Positions 36,945-45,458 of a stretch of DNA of 64,000 nucleotides are shown here, piece by piece. The stretch is from Marinomonas gallaica. GTDB lineage: Bacteria; Pseudomonadota; Gammaproteobacteria; Pseudomonadales; Marinomonadaceae. The stretch covers positions 248,001-312,000 of the forward strand of contig NZ_LTAX01000002.1 in the NCBI RefSeq assembly GCF_001639745.1, written 5' to 3'. The notes below the pieces were generated by a model. The model worked only from the letters and a program-made list of their open reading frames with translations. It did not search any database and was not told the origin of the DNA. Position 1 is the first letter of the stretch. Every line of letters begins with the position of its first letter. A program made the translations under genes and the position numbers.

Positions 36945-37355
36945 TTGCCACCGATTTATGCAAAATGGCTTTCCATAAGCACCCTATTGAGCCTGACGTT
37001 CGGTGCTCTGAACTTAATTACGGCGATTTGGTTAAATAGACAAATAACGTTATTTGTCGAGCTTAAACCACTGTACATGTGGTTGCTGATTAGTTTTGTT
37101 GTATCGCAGAATGTATTTCTTATGCCGCTGCTTTACTGGTATGACAAACGTCAATCTAAACAGCGTAATAAAGAGCGTATACCTGAGCTTGTCTTACATA
37201 TTTTCGCCTTATTGGGCGGCGGTTTAGGCGCGCTATATGGTCAAACGCACTTTCGCCATAAAACGCAAAAACCAATGTTTAAGGCCACCGCGTGGCTTGG
37301 CATTATCATCATCGGGTATGTTGGGTATCTGGTTGGACAAAAACAGATTGGCTAA
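36945..37355 (+). CDS. DUF1294 membrane protein (TTG start)
   Basis: 136 residues with four predicted membrane segments. The DUF1294 signature reads LLGGGLGALYGQTHFRHKTQKPMF near residue 85-110. The TTG at 36945 is chosen because AAGGA lies seven bases upstream and no in-frame ATG precedes the first membrane segment. DUF1294 is often fused to a cold-shock domain in one protein. Here a separate csp gene follows 425 bp downstream, which keeps the association. Function is unknown. Confidence 0.78.
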   Translation: MPPIYAKWLSISTLLSLTFGALNLITAIWLNRQITLFVELKPLYMWLLISFVVSQNVFLMPLLYWYDKRQSKQRNKERIPELVLHIFALLGGGLGALYGQTHFRHKTQKPMFKATAWLGIIIIGYVGYLVGQKQIG

Positions 37356-37597
37356 GACGAGAAGCGACCGACTCATGTTGCGTGACCTCACTTAAATTTC
37401 CATATCAGTCTATTTTTTAAAATTTCATCATTCTGACTTTTTTTATTGTCAATGTAGGACTGTGGTCAGTGTACCGAAGGTATTGCGATGCCAGAATGAT
37501 GAGGCGTCGTGACAACGCTGCAGAGCGTTCACTTCGCATCCTTTACGGGCACTTTGGAGAAAATCACAATTATTTTAGCGAAAAATGAAAATAACCT

Positions 37598-37626
37598 TTG
37601 ACATAATTAATGATTGGTCATATATT
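37598..37626 (+). promoter_or_regulatory. Consensus sigma-70 promoter of the cold-shock gene
   Basis: TTGACA (37598-37603), a 17-base spacer and TATATT (37621-37626). The start of transcription would fall near 37633, leaving a leader of about 148 bases before the csp start. Such long leaders control translation of cspA-type mRNAs by temperature-dependent folding. I see no gene between 37356 and 37780. Confidence 0.85.
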
Positions 37627-37780
37627 AATCGCAGCTAGAAAGTTTGCGTTTTTTACATCCTCGTTACGTCGCGTTATTAGTAGTAGTCCTTCGTCTTGTA
37701 AGATCTAAAATATTGTCTTTTTTTCCGCTACATCCGCCATTTAATGGCACTTATTATTTTTTATCTACAGGATATACATT

Positions 37781-37990
37781 ATGTCTAATAAAACGACTGG
37801 TACAGTAAAATGGTTCAACGAAACTAAAGGCTTCGGTTTCATTCAACAAGAAAACGGCCCTGACGTATTCGCTCACTTCCGTGCAATCGAAGGTTCTGGC
37901 TTCAAAACTTTGACTGAAGGTCAAAAAGTTGAGTTCGTTGTAACTCAAGGCCAAAAAGGCCCTCAAGCTGAAAACATCGTTGCTCTTTAA
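37781..37990 (+). CDS. CspA-family cold-shock protein
   Basis: 69 residues, the normal length. RNP1 reads KGFGFIQQ and RNP2 VFAHFRAI, both in the OB fold that binds single-stranded RNA and [16 protein letters not shown] near the start is diagnostic. Family members act as RNA chaperones and antiterminators in cold or stress. AGGA lies eight bases ahead of the ATG. Its own promoter at 37598, long leader and strong terminator at 38010 make it a single-gene unit. Confidence 0.96.
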   Translation: MSNKTTGTVKWFNETKGFGFIQQENGPDVFAHFRAIEGSGFKTLTEGQKVEFVVTQGQKGPQAENIVAL

Positions 37991-38011
37991 TTTTTAATTA
38001 AAGTAGCACAA

Positions 38012-38050
38012 AAAAAGAGGCGATACCGCGAGGTATCGCCTCTTTTTTTT
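38012..38050 (+). terminator. Strong terminator of the cold-shock gene
   Basis: AGAGGCGATACC and GGTATCGCCTCT form a twelve-pair perfect stem closed by a GCGA tetraloop and followed by T7-8. The upstream A-run makes it work on the other strand too. Confidence 0.95.
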
Positions 38051-38200
38051 GCCTCTTTCTCTCGATTACCTTCCTAGCTTTACCCTCCCGCTATTTCAGT
38101 TACACTCACCACAAATCCGCGGCTTACAAAGGTTAACCACTAGTGCCCAACATCATTCTGGTGCACACTAATTTATACATGGCTCTAACTAAGGCTCATT

Positions 38201-39154
38201 ATGCTATCTTCTATATGCAAACTTCCAATGACTCTCGTCTTAACATCGATCGCACTGCATGCAGCTCAAAGTCACGCGCAACCAGAATTTTTAACTCTGA
38301 TCGACAGCATAGCCAACACAAAAATGACCACCGCTAACCGCATGGAAGTGCTAAGTGCCAGCCTCATGAACAGGCCTTATGTCGATGGCAACCTTGGCGA
38401 AGGTGAAAAAGGTCGATATGACCAAGACCCATTATTTCGATTTGATGTGTTTGATTGCACAACCTATGTCGAAACAGTACTCGCTGGCGCCTTATCGAGC
38501 CATGCGCAAGACTTTCCACGGCATATGCAGAAGATTCGCTATCAACAGGGTATTGTTTCATTTGTAACACGCAACCACTTTACCAGTGCAGACTGGATAC
38601 CCAACAATCAATGGTTGCTGGAAGATATTACGGCAACGGTTGGACAAGGCTTTGAACGGTTCGCAGAAACTGTCATCGATAAGAAAGCATGGTATCAAGC
38701 CATGTCAGAAGACCGCCTTCAAGGGCTATCAGCCACGGTCAATAAACAAACATTGCTGGATGACTTACATCAGGAAGGCTTACCATTCTCACCTGAGCCA
38801 GTAAAAACACCTTATATTCCGCTTACGGCATTATTCATTGTTCAACCTGCGAGTGCTGACACCACTCAATCGTACGAAGAAGACACCGACATCAATCAGG
38901 CACTACTCGATCGTATCCCTTCAGGGAGCATTATCAGTATGGTCAGACCCAATTACGATGTGAAGCAGTGGATTGGCACAAATCTTAATGTGACGCATCA
39001 GTCCATTGCGATTCGAAAGGATGGTCAACTGTATTTGCGCCACGCCAGCCAGTTGCAACGAAAAGTAGTAGACGAGCGTTTCACGGACTACTTTAGCAAG
39101 TACCTAATTAACTCTTCACTTAAAGGCTTTAATATTCAACAACCGACTTTTTAG
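38201..39154 (+). CDS. DUF1460 protein (N-acetylmuramoyl-L-alanine amidase-like)
   Basis: 317 residues. A signal peptide ends near SHAQ about residue 27. The NlpC/P60-like fold of DUF1460 is indicated by FDVFDCTTYVETVLAGAL, with the likely catalytic cysteine near residue 87, and by NVTHQSIAIRKDGQLYLRHAS near residue 268, which supplies the histidine. Such periplasmic proteins are taken to cleave cell-wall peptides. AAGG is six bases upstream of the ATG. No operon partner. Confidence 0.82.
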   Translation: MLSSICKLPMTLVLTSIALHAAQSHAQPEFLTLIDSIANTKMTTANRMEVLSASLMNRPYVDGNLGEGEKGRYDQDPLFRFDVFDCTTYVETVLAGALSSHAQDFPRHMQKIRYQQGIVSFVTRNHFTSADWIPNNQWLLEDITATVGQGFERFAETVIDKKAWYQAMSEDRLQGLSATVNKQTLLDDLHQEGLPFSPEPVKTPYIPLTALFIVQPASADTTQSYEEDTDINQALLDRIPSGSIISMVRPNYDVKQWIGTNLNVTHQSIAIRKDGQLYLRHASQLQRKVVDERFTDYFSKYLINSSLKGFNIQQPTF

Positions 39155-39159
39155 ACACA

Positions 39160-39190
39160 AAAAAGCCACGCTCTAGGGAAAGCGTGGCTT
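39160..39190 (-). terminator. Terminator of the DUF2383 gene
   Basis: AAGCCACGCT and AGCGTGGCTT form a ten-pair stem. The T-run follows on the minus strand only, so it ends the minus-strand DUF2383 transcript. Confidence 0.85.
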
Positions 39191-39214
39191 CGAATCTTAG
39201 ATCATTGTAAATGA

Positions 39215-39667
39215 TTAATGTGTAATGCCTTTTTTCAACATCCGCATTTCATCGTGACACTCTTTCATACGTGTGTGAACGCGACGAAGAGTAGCCTCAC
39301 AATCTGGTGCTTGATCTTTACCCAGCGCCGTACTGATTTCTGCTAAGACTTTGTCTTCAACCTCTTCAAGTTGATCGACGTAATTTGTTTCTGTAGAAGT
39401 GGTTGAGACCTTATTAACAAGGTTCGTGTACGCTTTACGCACTTCGGTCATGGTGTCAGAGCCGTTTTCCAGATCACCTGTTTCGGCTACCGCAAACTTT
39501 TGAAGATCCGCCACGGCCTCTTGTTTAGCATCAATCATGCGGTTAAAAAAGCCCGTGTACTCTGCGCTGTCGACTTTCCCTTTCGCTTCTTGATAAAACT
39601 CGATACCGCTGTTCATGACTTTAATAATGTCTGAAATATGGTTAACCTCTGGTGTTGTTTGCAACAT
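39215..39667 (-). CDS. DUF2383 four-helix-bundle protein (PA2169-like)
   Basis: 150 residues, nearly all helical, with ferritin-like spacing in the first helices (NHISDIIKVMNSGIEFYQEA). The family is widespread in proteobacteria and appears under stress or stationary phase in some of them. Function is unknown. It stands alone and is divergent from the response regulator at 39996. Confidence 0.8.
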   Translation of the reverse strand: MLQTTPEVNHISDIIKVMNSGIEFYQEAKGKVDSAEYTGFFNRMIDAKQEAVADLQKFAVAETGDLENGSDTMTEVRKAYTNLVNKVSTTSTETNYVDQLEEVEDKVLAEISTALGKDQAPDCEATLRRVHTRMKECHDEMRMLKKGITH

Positions 39668-39995
39668 GGTTGCCTCCTTGGTTATTTATCGTTTAATTCG
39701 TTATGTATGAAGCGTTTCGTTCATCCGTACATACAGAATTGAAGACTCCGCGTTTTTATTCAACACCCAAGCAGACGATTTATGGCCATTGCACCTTTGC
39801 TTCGATTTATACGCACATGTGCTCCATGTTTGCGTTCAACCGTGACGTTTTCCTACGAATAATCACGCCTTAAACCTGTCGTTTTTAAGCTACCATAAAA
39901 AATTGCTCTTTCGGTTTATAAGGCATCACGCTACATTGTTCAGCTGAGGCGTGTGATCAACGCTTTTCTATTACCTGCTTTTTAAGAACAACAAT
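39668..39995. other. Divergent gap of 328 bp, no gene seen
   Basis: The region separates the DUF2383 gene and the two-component operon. I see no open frame with a ribosome site, no clear palindrome and no promoter of good consensus. Confidence 0.45.
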
Positions 39996-41387
39996 ATGGC
40001 GATGAACGAGCAATGGGCTGAACGCCCGGCAACCACCTCATTAAATTCAATGACGATTCTGATCGTAGACGACGAGGAAGGTATCCGGGACTTTTTACAA
40101 CGAGCATTGAACAGATTGTATTCGCGTGTCGATACGGCTGATTCTGCGGATAGTGCTGACTTATTATTAAACACAACCCAATACGACTTACTCATCGTCG
40201 ATATCTGCATGCCTGGCCGCTCTGGCGTAGAATGGATGCAACAAATTCGAGACAGAGGGAATACCGGCAACGTTATCTTTATGACGGCGTTTGCCGACAT
40301 GAACCACGCTATTGAAGCCTTACGTCTCGGGGCAAACGACTTAATTCAAAAGCCTTTTCGAATTGAGCAAATGCGCTCGGCGGTTAGGAAAAGCCTTGAC
40401 CATCTTCGATTAACCCGCGAAAACTTTGTTTTACAACGCCAATTAGCGAACACGCCTCAAGTTGGACTACTGGGAAAAAGCGCGACCATTGTTAGAATAA
40501 ATCAGCTAATTGAGCGCATCGGGCCAGCTCCATCTGCCGTATTGATCGAAGGGGAAAGCGGTACAGGTAAAGAACTGGCAGCGCGCGCAATCCACCAAAG
40601 CAGCGGCCGACAAGGCTCGTTTGTTCCCATTAATTGCGCAGCCTTGGCCCCTGAATTGATGGAATCAGAACTCTTTGGCCACACCAAAGGCGCGTTCACC
40701 AGCGCCCATCAAGCTCGTGAAGGGCTGTTCAGTTACGCCGATCACGGCACACTTTTCCTAGATGAAGTCTCGGAAATGCCCTTAGCACTGCAAGCTAAGC
40801 TACTCCGAGTATTGGAAGATGGTCGTATTCGCCCACTGGGTACTGAGCGGGAAGTACCGGTCAATGTGCGTATTATTGCCGCATCCAATAAAGACATCGC
40901 CGCAGCCGTGCAAGCTGGCAGCTTTCGTGAAGACCTTTACTATCGTTTAAATGTTTTACAATGCCAATTGCCTCCCCTTAGAGACCGTCTAGAAGATTTA
41001 CCACTACTGGTTGAGCATCTCATTGAGCGCCTTAGTCGTGATTTGGGTATGCCGACGATTCAGTTCTCTGAGGCCGATTTCGCCGTAATGCGCCAACAGC
41101 CATGGCGAGGTAATATTCGTGAACTGAAAAACCTTGTGGAACGCTGCCTACTGCTAGGCATGCCTGCTCATGATTTACTGCAAGGTTCAGGCTCTGATCC
41201 GAACTCAAACACGCTCCAAGTACAAGGCTACCCATTAGACTGGACATTAGAGGACGTCGAATACGCCCACATAGAGCGTGTTTTAGATGCCCATGGCGGT
41301 AACAAAACGCAAGCTGCCAAACACCTCGGTACAACACGAAAAACCCTAGACCGAAAGCTGCAATCAAGGATTAATGACCGTGCTTGA
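39996..41387 (+). CDS. NtrC-family sigma-54 response regulator
   Basis: 463 residues. A receiver domain (about 20-135) has the phospho-acceptor aspartate in [13 protein letters not shown] near residue 69 and the lysine in LIQKPFR. The AAA+ domain (about 155-385) has [16 protein letters not shown] and the sigma-54 contact loop GAFTSA in place of GAFTGA. A Fis helix-turn-helix ends the protein ([22 protein letters not shown]). It overlaps the sensor kinase gene by 14 bp, so the two are coupled. The start could also be the ATG at 40002, as no clear ribosome site separates them. A GG-N10-GC promoter at 52681 ahead of the OFA transporter is a candidate target. Confidence 0.92.
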   Translation: MAMNEQWAERPATTSLNSMTILIVDDEEGIRDFLQRALNRLYSRVDTADSADSADLLLNTTQYDLLIVDICMPGRSGVEWMQQIRDRGNTGNVIFMTAFADMNHAIEALRLGANDLIQKPFRIEQMRSAVRKSLDHLRLTRENFVLQRQLANTPQVGLLGKSATIVRINQLIERIGPAPSAVLIEGESGTGKELAARAIHQSSGRQGSFVPINCAALAPELMESELFGHTKGAFTSAHQAREGLFSYADHGTLFLDEVSEMPLALQAKLLRVLEDGRIRPLGTEREVPVNVRIIAASNKDIAAAVQAGSFREDLYYRLNVLQCQLPPLRDRLEDLPLLVEHLIERLSRDLGMPTIQFSEADFAVMRQQPWRGNIRELKNLVERCLLLGMPAHDLLQGSGSDPNSNTLQVQGYPLDWTLEDVEYAHIERVLDAHGGNKTQAAKHLGTTRKTLDRKLQSRINDRA

Positions 41388-43380
41388 GCGTTGGTCGAAG
41401 CGTCATACAAGTCTACGCTATCGATTGCTAGTCCTGACCTTGTTTCCACTCTTGCTTGTTTTGCCCGGCGTCATTGGTCTCGCCTATTTATGGAGCCAAG
41501 AAGTCGGCTACCGCCAGCTCTTAATGAAAGCCAATACAGACCTAGCAGTGGCCCACGAAGCGTTCTTAAACAGCCAGCAATCGTATTTAATGAACCTCTC
41601 ATTGGCGGCCAGCCACCATCATAGAGCGATACTCCAAGCGCTTGCCATCACAACCCCTGCTTCTATAAAAACCTTAGAAGACACACTCAAAAACGAAGCA
41701 GGGCTGGACTTCGTTCGTCTACTTGATTTGAGTGGCTGTGAGCAACGCAATAATCAATGCCAATACCCAAACTCTCCCTCAATGCCGCAGGCCTTTAAGG
41801 GACAGCCTCTCAGTGCTATTGAGATTTTCTCTGCCCGTCAACTCAACAACATTGACCCAATACTGGCTCAGCGGGCTAGAATTCCCATGGTTGATTCAGA
41901 CATTAGCGAACAGCGAGGTATGTTAATCCACCTCTTCGAGCCGATCCGAGATGATCACGGCGAGGTCATCGGAGCCTTAGCCGCGGGTGTGCTGATGAAT
42001 GGCAACTTCGCCTTAGTCGATCAGATCCGTAACACCGTTTATGGCCCCGGCAGCCTACCAGAAGGAGGCATCGGTACCGTAACGCTGTTTTTAGACGACG
42101 TTCGCATCAGTACCAATGTGCCCCACCCAAACTCTCCAGAACGTCGAGCACTGGGCACAAAAGTGTCTACCGAGGTACATCAGCAAGTATTAGGTCAAGG
42201 TCAACGTTGGCTTGATCGCGCCTTTGTGGTGAACGATTGGTATATCTCTGCTTATGAGCCTGTTATCGACGCATCAGGCAAACGTGTCGGTATGCTGTAC
42301 GCGGGGTTTCTTGAGTCCCCCTTCCTCGACAGTTTCTATTACTGGCTAGAGTTACTGTTGTGGCTGTTTGCCGTGGTACTGATTGGCTGTGCCATCATTG
42401 CCGTCCGCGGTGCTCGCTCGATATCTAAACCGTTAGAGCATATGACCGAGGTGATGGATCGCGTTCGTGACGGCCAACACCAAACACTTCCGCACTATCA
42501 AAGCAGCGATGAAATTCAAGAACTAGCACTGCACTTTAATGCCATGTTGAGCCAGCTCGACACGCAGCATCACGCCATACAATCGGCAGCGGACCAATTC
42601 GAAGAAAAAGTGAATCAGCGTACCGCCCAATTAAAACACCGAACCGATGAATTACAGCAACACATTGCCTTATTGAATCGCACCCGAGAACAGCTTATTG
42701 AACAAGGCAAGCTGGCAGCGTTAGGCGAGTTAACTGCTGGTATCGCCCATGAAATCAACAACCCGACAGCGGTCATTTTAGGCTACATGGATTTGCTCCT
42801 AGATGAACTGGGCGACCAAGCCACACCTGAAATGCGCCATGATGCTGAACTGATCATTGCGCAAGTTGATCGTATTCGCACCATTATTAATGACTTACTC
42901 AAACTAGCTCGCCCTGTGCCAGAGACACTGACCTACCAAACCATCGACCTCAATGAGGTCATACGTAAAACACAGACCTTGGTAAAGCACGAACTCCAGC
43001 GTCGTGGGATTCACTTAACATTAGACTTAAACGCACAACGGCCAGCGTATGCAGACGCCCCTCAGTTACAACAAGTATTGATCAATCTCGTTATGAATGC
43101 CGCCAATGCCACAGAAGAGAAAGGAGAAATTATTGTTCGCAGTCACGACTCTGCTCATGGTTGGGTAAAACTTACCATTCGAGACAATGGTTCAGGTATT
43201 GATCCCCAGCATTTAAATCGTATTTTCGACCCCTTTTTCTCAACCTCTCACTCTGGCACAGGGCTAGGGCTGGCAATCTCCCATCGCTTGTTAAGCCAAA
43301 TGAATGCCCAAATTAAAGTTAGGTCTCGACTAGGTCGCGGCAGTGTATTTTTTATTTGGCTTAGCACCGAAAAAAAATAA
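41374..43380 (+). CDS. Sensor histidine kinase with periplasmic Cache domain
   Basis: 668 residues. Membrane segment 1 (about 18-40), a single Cache-type periplasmic sensor (about 45-320), membrane segment 2 (about 328-350), HAMP (about 350-405), a coiled coil, and the kinase core. The H-box is GIAHEINNPTAVILGY with the phospho-histidine near residue 459. N, G1 and G2 boxes read NLVMNAANA, DNGSGID and GTGLGLAIS. Cache sensors often bind small carboxylates. It partners the response regulator that overlaps its start. Its last 69 bases are repeated in decayed form at 52513-52581, upstream of the OFA transporter. Confidence 0.92.
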   Translation: MTVLERWSKRHTSLRYRLLVLTLFPLLLVLPGVIGLAYLWSQEVGYRQLLMKANTDLAVAHEAFLNSQQSYLMNLSLAASHHHRAILQALAITTPASIKTLEDTLKNEAGLDFVRLLDLSGCEQRNNQCQYPNSPSMPQAFKGQPLSAIEIFSARQLNNIDPILAQRARIPMVDSDISEQRGMLIHLFEPIRDDHGEVIGALAAGVLMNGNFALVDQIRNTVYGPGSLPEGGIGTVTLFLDDVRISTNVPHPNSPERRALGTKVSTEVHQQVLGQGQRWLDRAFVVNDWYISAYEPVIDASGKRVGMLYAGFLESPFLDSFYYWLELLLWLFAVVLIGCAIIAVRGARSISKPLEHMTEVMDRVRDGQHQTLPHYQSSDEIQELALHFNAMLSQLDTQHHAIQSAADQFEEKVNQRTAQLKHRTDELQQHIALLNRTREQLIEQGKLAALGELTAGIAHEINNPTAVILGYMDLLLDELGDQATPEMRHDAELIIAQVDRIRTIINDLLKLARPVPETLTYQTIDLNEVIRKTQTLVKHELQRRGIHLTLDLNAQRPAYADAPQLQQVLINLVMNAANATEEKGEIIVRSHDSAHGWVKLTIRDNGSGIDPQHLNRIFDPFFSTSHSGTGLGLAISHRLLSQMNAQIKVRSRLGRGSVFFIWLSTEKK

Positions 43381-43476
43381 CGCTTATTTTTTCAATTACC
43401 TAGGGCTTTAAAACAATTTATTGGTACTAAATTAGAAAGTTGATAAGAATTTTCAGGAGAGGGACTGTCTAGGTTA

Positions 43477-43513
43477 AGTTCCTCACCAATAGGTGGCGTA
43501 TTAGTGAGGAACT
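43477..43513. repeat. 10-bp perfect inverted repeat between kinase and dddT
   Basis: AGTTCCTCAC and GTGAGGAACT flank a 17-base loop, and flanking AGG/CCT bases extend the symmetry imperfectly. There is no T-run, so it is a weak candidate for ending the converging kinase and dddT transcripts. It lies at the left junction of the ddd block and could also be a relic of a mobile-element end. Confidence 0.55.
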
Positions 43514-43561
43514 GCCTAAGTTCGACAACGTGTCGAAACATTTATGTGGATGCTGCCCTAT

Positions 43562-45295
43562 TTAAGAAAGGTCAGCTATTTCTCTTTCCACTATTTTTCG
43601 TACTTGTTCTTCATCAGCGACAAAGTTTTCGCTGTCTTTGCGTAACGATTTAACTAGGCCGAACATCATTGCAATGATGACAAAGGTAAAAGGTAGTGCC
43701 CCCGCGATAGACGCTGCCTGTAAGGCTTTCAATGCCTCATTACCGCCCATTAACAGAATCATCAGAGTAACTACACCCAGTAAACTACCCCAAAGAATAC
43801 GTTGCTGAATTGGAGGACGACGACCAAACGACAACAGTCGACCTAATACCAATGTACCTGAGTCTGCAGCCGTCACAAAAAACACCACCACTACAACCAA
43901 CGCACAGACTTTAGCAATCGTCGCAGCGACACCTGGAGTCAATACTTCAAAAGCGGTAAACAAGGTACCAGCATAATCCCAATTGTTTACAGAGGTATTG
44001 TAAATGCTCATGTCTGACCCATAGATCGATGCATGGATACCTGCTGAACCAATAACACTAAACCACAACAAGGAGACAAGCGTTGGAATAAATACAACAC
44101 CCATAACAAACTCTCGGATAGTACGACCGCGAGAAATACGTGCGATGAACATGCCCACAAATGCAGACCATGCAATCCACCAACCCCAATAGAAGATAGT
44201 CCAGCCACCCTGCCAAGTTTGCTCATCACTGCTTCGTGCCGTCCAAAGTGTCATAGAAAGCGATTGAGAGGCGTAGTCACCTAATGTCGTCAAACTGTTT
44301 GCAATCAGGTAGTTACCATTCGATGCAATTAGAAAATACAAGATAATCGCAATACAGATGTAACTATTAAATTGAGACAGCATGTTAATGCCTTTGGCAA
44401 CACCACTGGTGGCAGACAAGGTCGCAATTAAGGTAATAAATACAATGGATAAAACGGTTACCATGGTGGATCTTTCGGCCAAAACATTTAGCGAAATAAG
44501 TCCAGAGCTAATCTGCTCTACACCCAAGCCCAGCGTGGTGGCAATACCGAAGATGGTACCAAAAACGGCCAAGATATCGACAGCGTGACCAATGGGTCCA
44601 TAGATTCTATTTCCAATCAATGGATAAAGCGCAGAACGAATGGAAAGAGGCAGACCTTTACGAAAAGAGAAATACGCCAACGACAAGCCAACGATTGCGT
44701 ACATTGACCAAGCAACAGCCCCCCAATGGAATACGGTCAAAGTTAGACCGCCGACGGCCGCTTCAGCGACTAAATCATTAGGAATAGGAAAGCCCACATC
44801 GCCTGGTTGTAAGCCTGCCGCAAGCGCCACTTGTTTAGCTTCGAAAAAACTGCTCACGGCCGCTTTCACTTCGGTACTCATGAAAGGGTTACCACCGCTC
44901 CAACCACTGGCAAAATGTATCATCGGTTCGGACATGGAGAAGAACAACATGCCAGCCCCCGTACCGCAGCCGAAAAGCATTGAAAACCAAGCAAAGTTTG
45001 AAAACTCAGGTCTCTCGTTATCTCTACCTAATCGAATTGCACCTACTTTACTTACCATTAACGTCGCACACACAACGAAAGCAAGCAGCATGACAAGGAT
45101 GTAATACCACCCCAACGTTTCTTCTATCCAGCTTTTCAAGCCTATGAACTGCTGACTGGCTATTTCACCGAGCAAAACGGTATAGAGAATAAATACAACA
45201 ACCATAATTAAGGCTGTTATTCCCAGGGTCGTATTAAGCCCTTTTAACATTCCCCGCTGGGAAATGAGGGCATCGATCTCTTTATCTTTTAGCAT
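43562..45295 (-). CDS. dddT: DddT, BCCT-family DMSP transporter
   Basis: 577 residues from the ATG at 45295, six bases after GAGG. The GTG at 45328 is less likely. Twelve membrane segments of the betaine/choline/carnitine transporter family. The signature region reads WTIFYWGWWIAWSAFVGMFIARISRG (residues about 375-400), carrying the aromatic box that holds the onium group. The glycine-rich stretch GCGTGAGMLFFSMSEP lies in segment 3. DMSP is a sulfonium analogue of glycine betaine. The gene lies 163 bp downstream of dddD on the same strand, so DMSP is the most probable substrate, as for dddT in Marinomonas sp. MWYL1. Glycine betaine may also be carried. Confidence 0.88.
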   Translation of the reverse strand: MLKDKEIDALISQRGMLKGLNTTLGITALIMVVVFILYTVLLGEIASQQFIGLKSWIEETLGWYYILVMLLAFVVCATLMVSKVGAIRLGRDNERPEFSNFAWFSMLFGCGTGAGMLFFSMSEPMIHFASGWSGGNPFMSTEVKAAVSSFFEAKQVALAAGLQPGDVGFPIPNDLVAEAAVGGLTLTVFHWGAVAWSMYAIVGLSLAYFSFRKGLPLSIRSALYPLIGNRIYGPIGHAVDILAVFGTIFGIATTLGLGVEQISSGLISLNVLAERSTMVTVLSIVFITLIATLSATSGVAKGINMLSQFNSYICIAIILYFLIASNGNYLIANSLTTLGDYASQSLSMTLWTARSSDEQTWQGGWTIFYWGWWIAWSAFVGMFIARISRGRTIREFVMGVVFIPTLVSLLWFSVIGSAGIHASIYGSDMSIYNTSVNNWDYAGTLFTAFEVLTPGVAATIAKVCALVVVVVFFVTAADSGTLVLGRLLSFGRRPPIQQRILWGSLLGVVTLMILLMGGNEALKALQAASIAGALPFTFVIIAMMFGLVKSLRKDSENFVADEEQVRKIVEREIADLS

Positions 45296-45458
45296 TGGTA
45301 ACCTCTTTATTTTTTTTATTGTCGCCACGTCATCCTATTAATCTAAAATAGATATAACAAACTAGAAAAATGGGGTCTCTACATAATGATATTAATGGCT
45401 CACTCATCATGAGCGATCAAATTCCTCCTGCTGGCATACCCTTTAATCTTTGTTTAAC

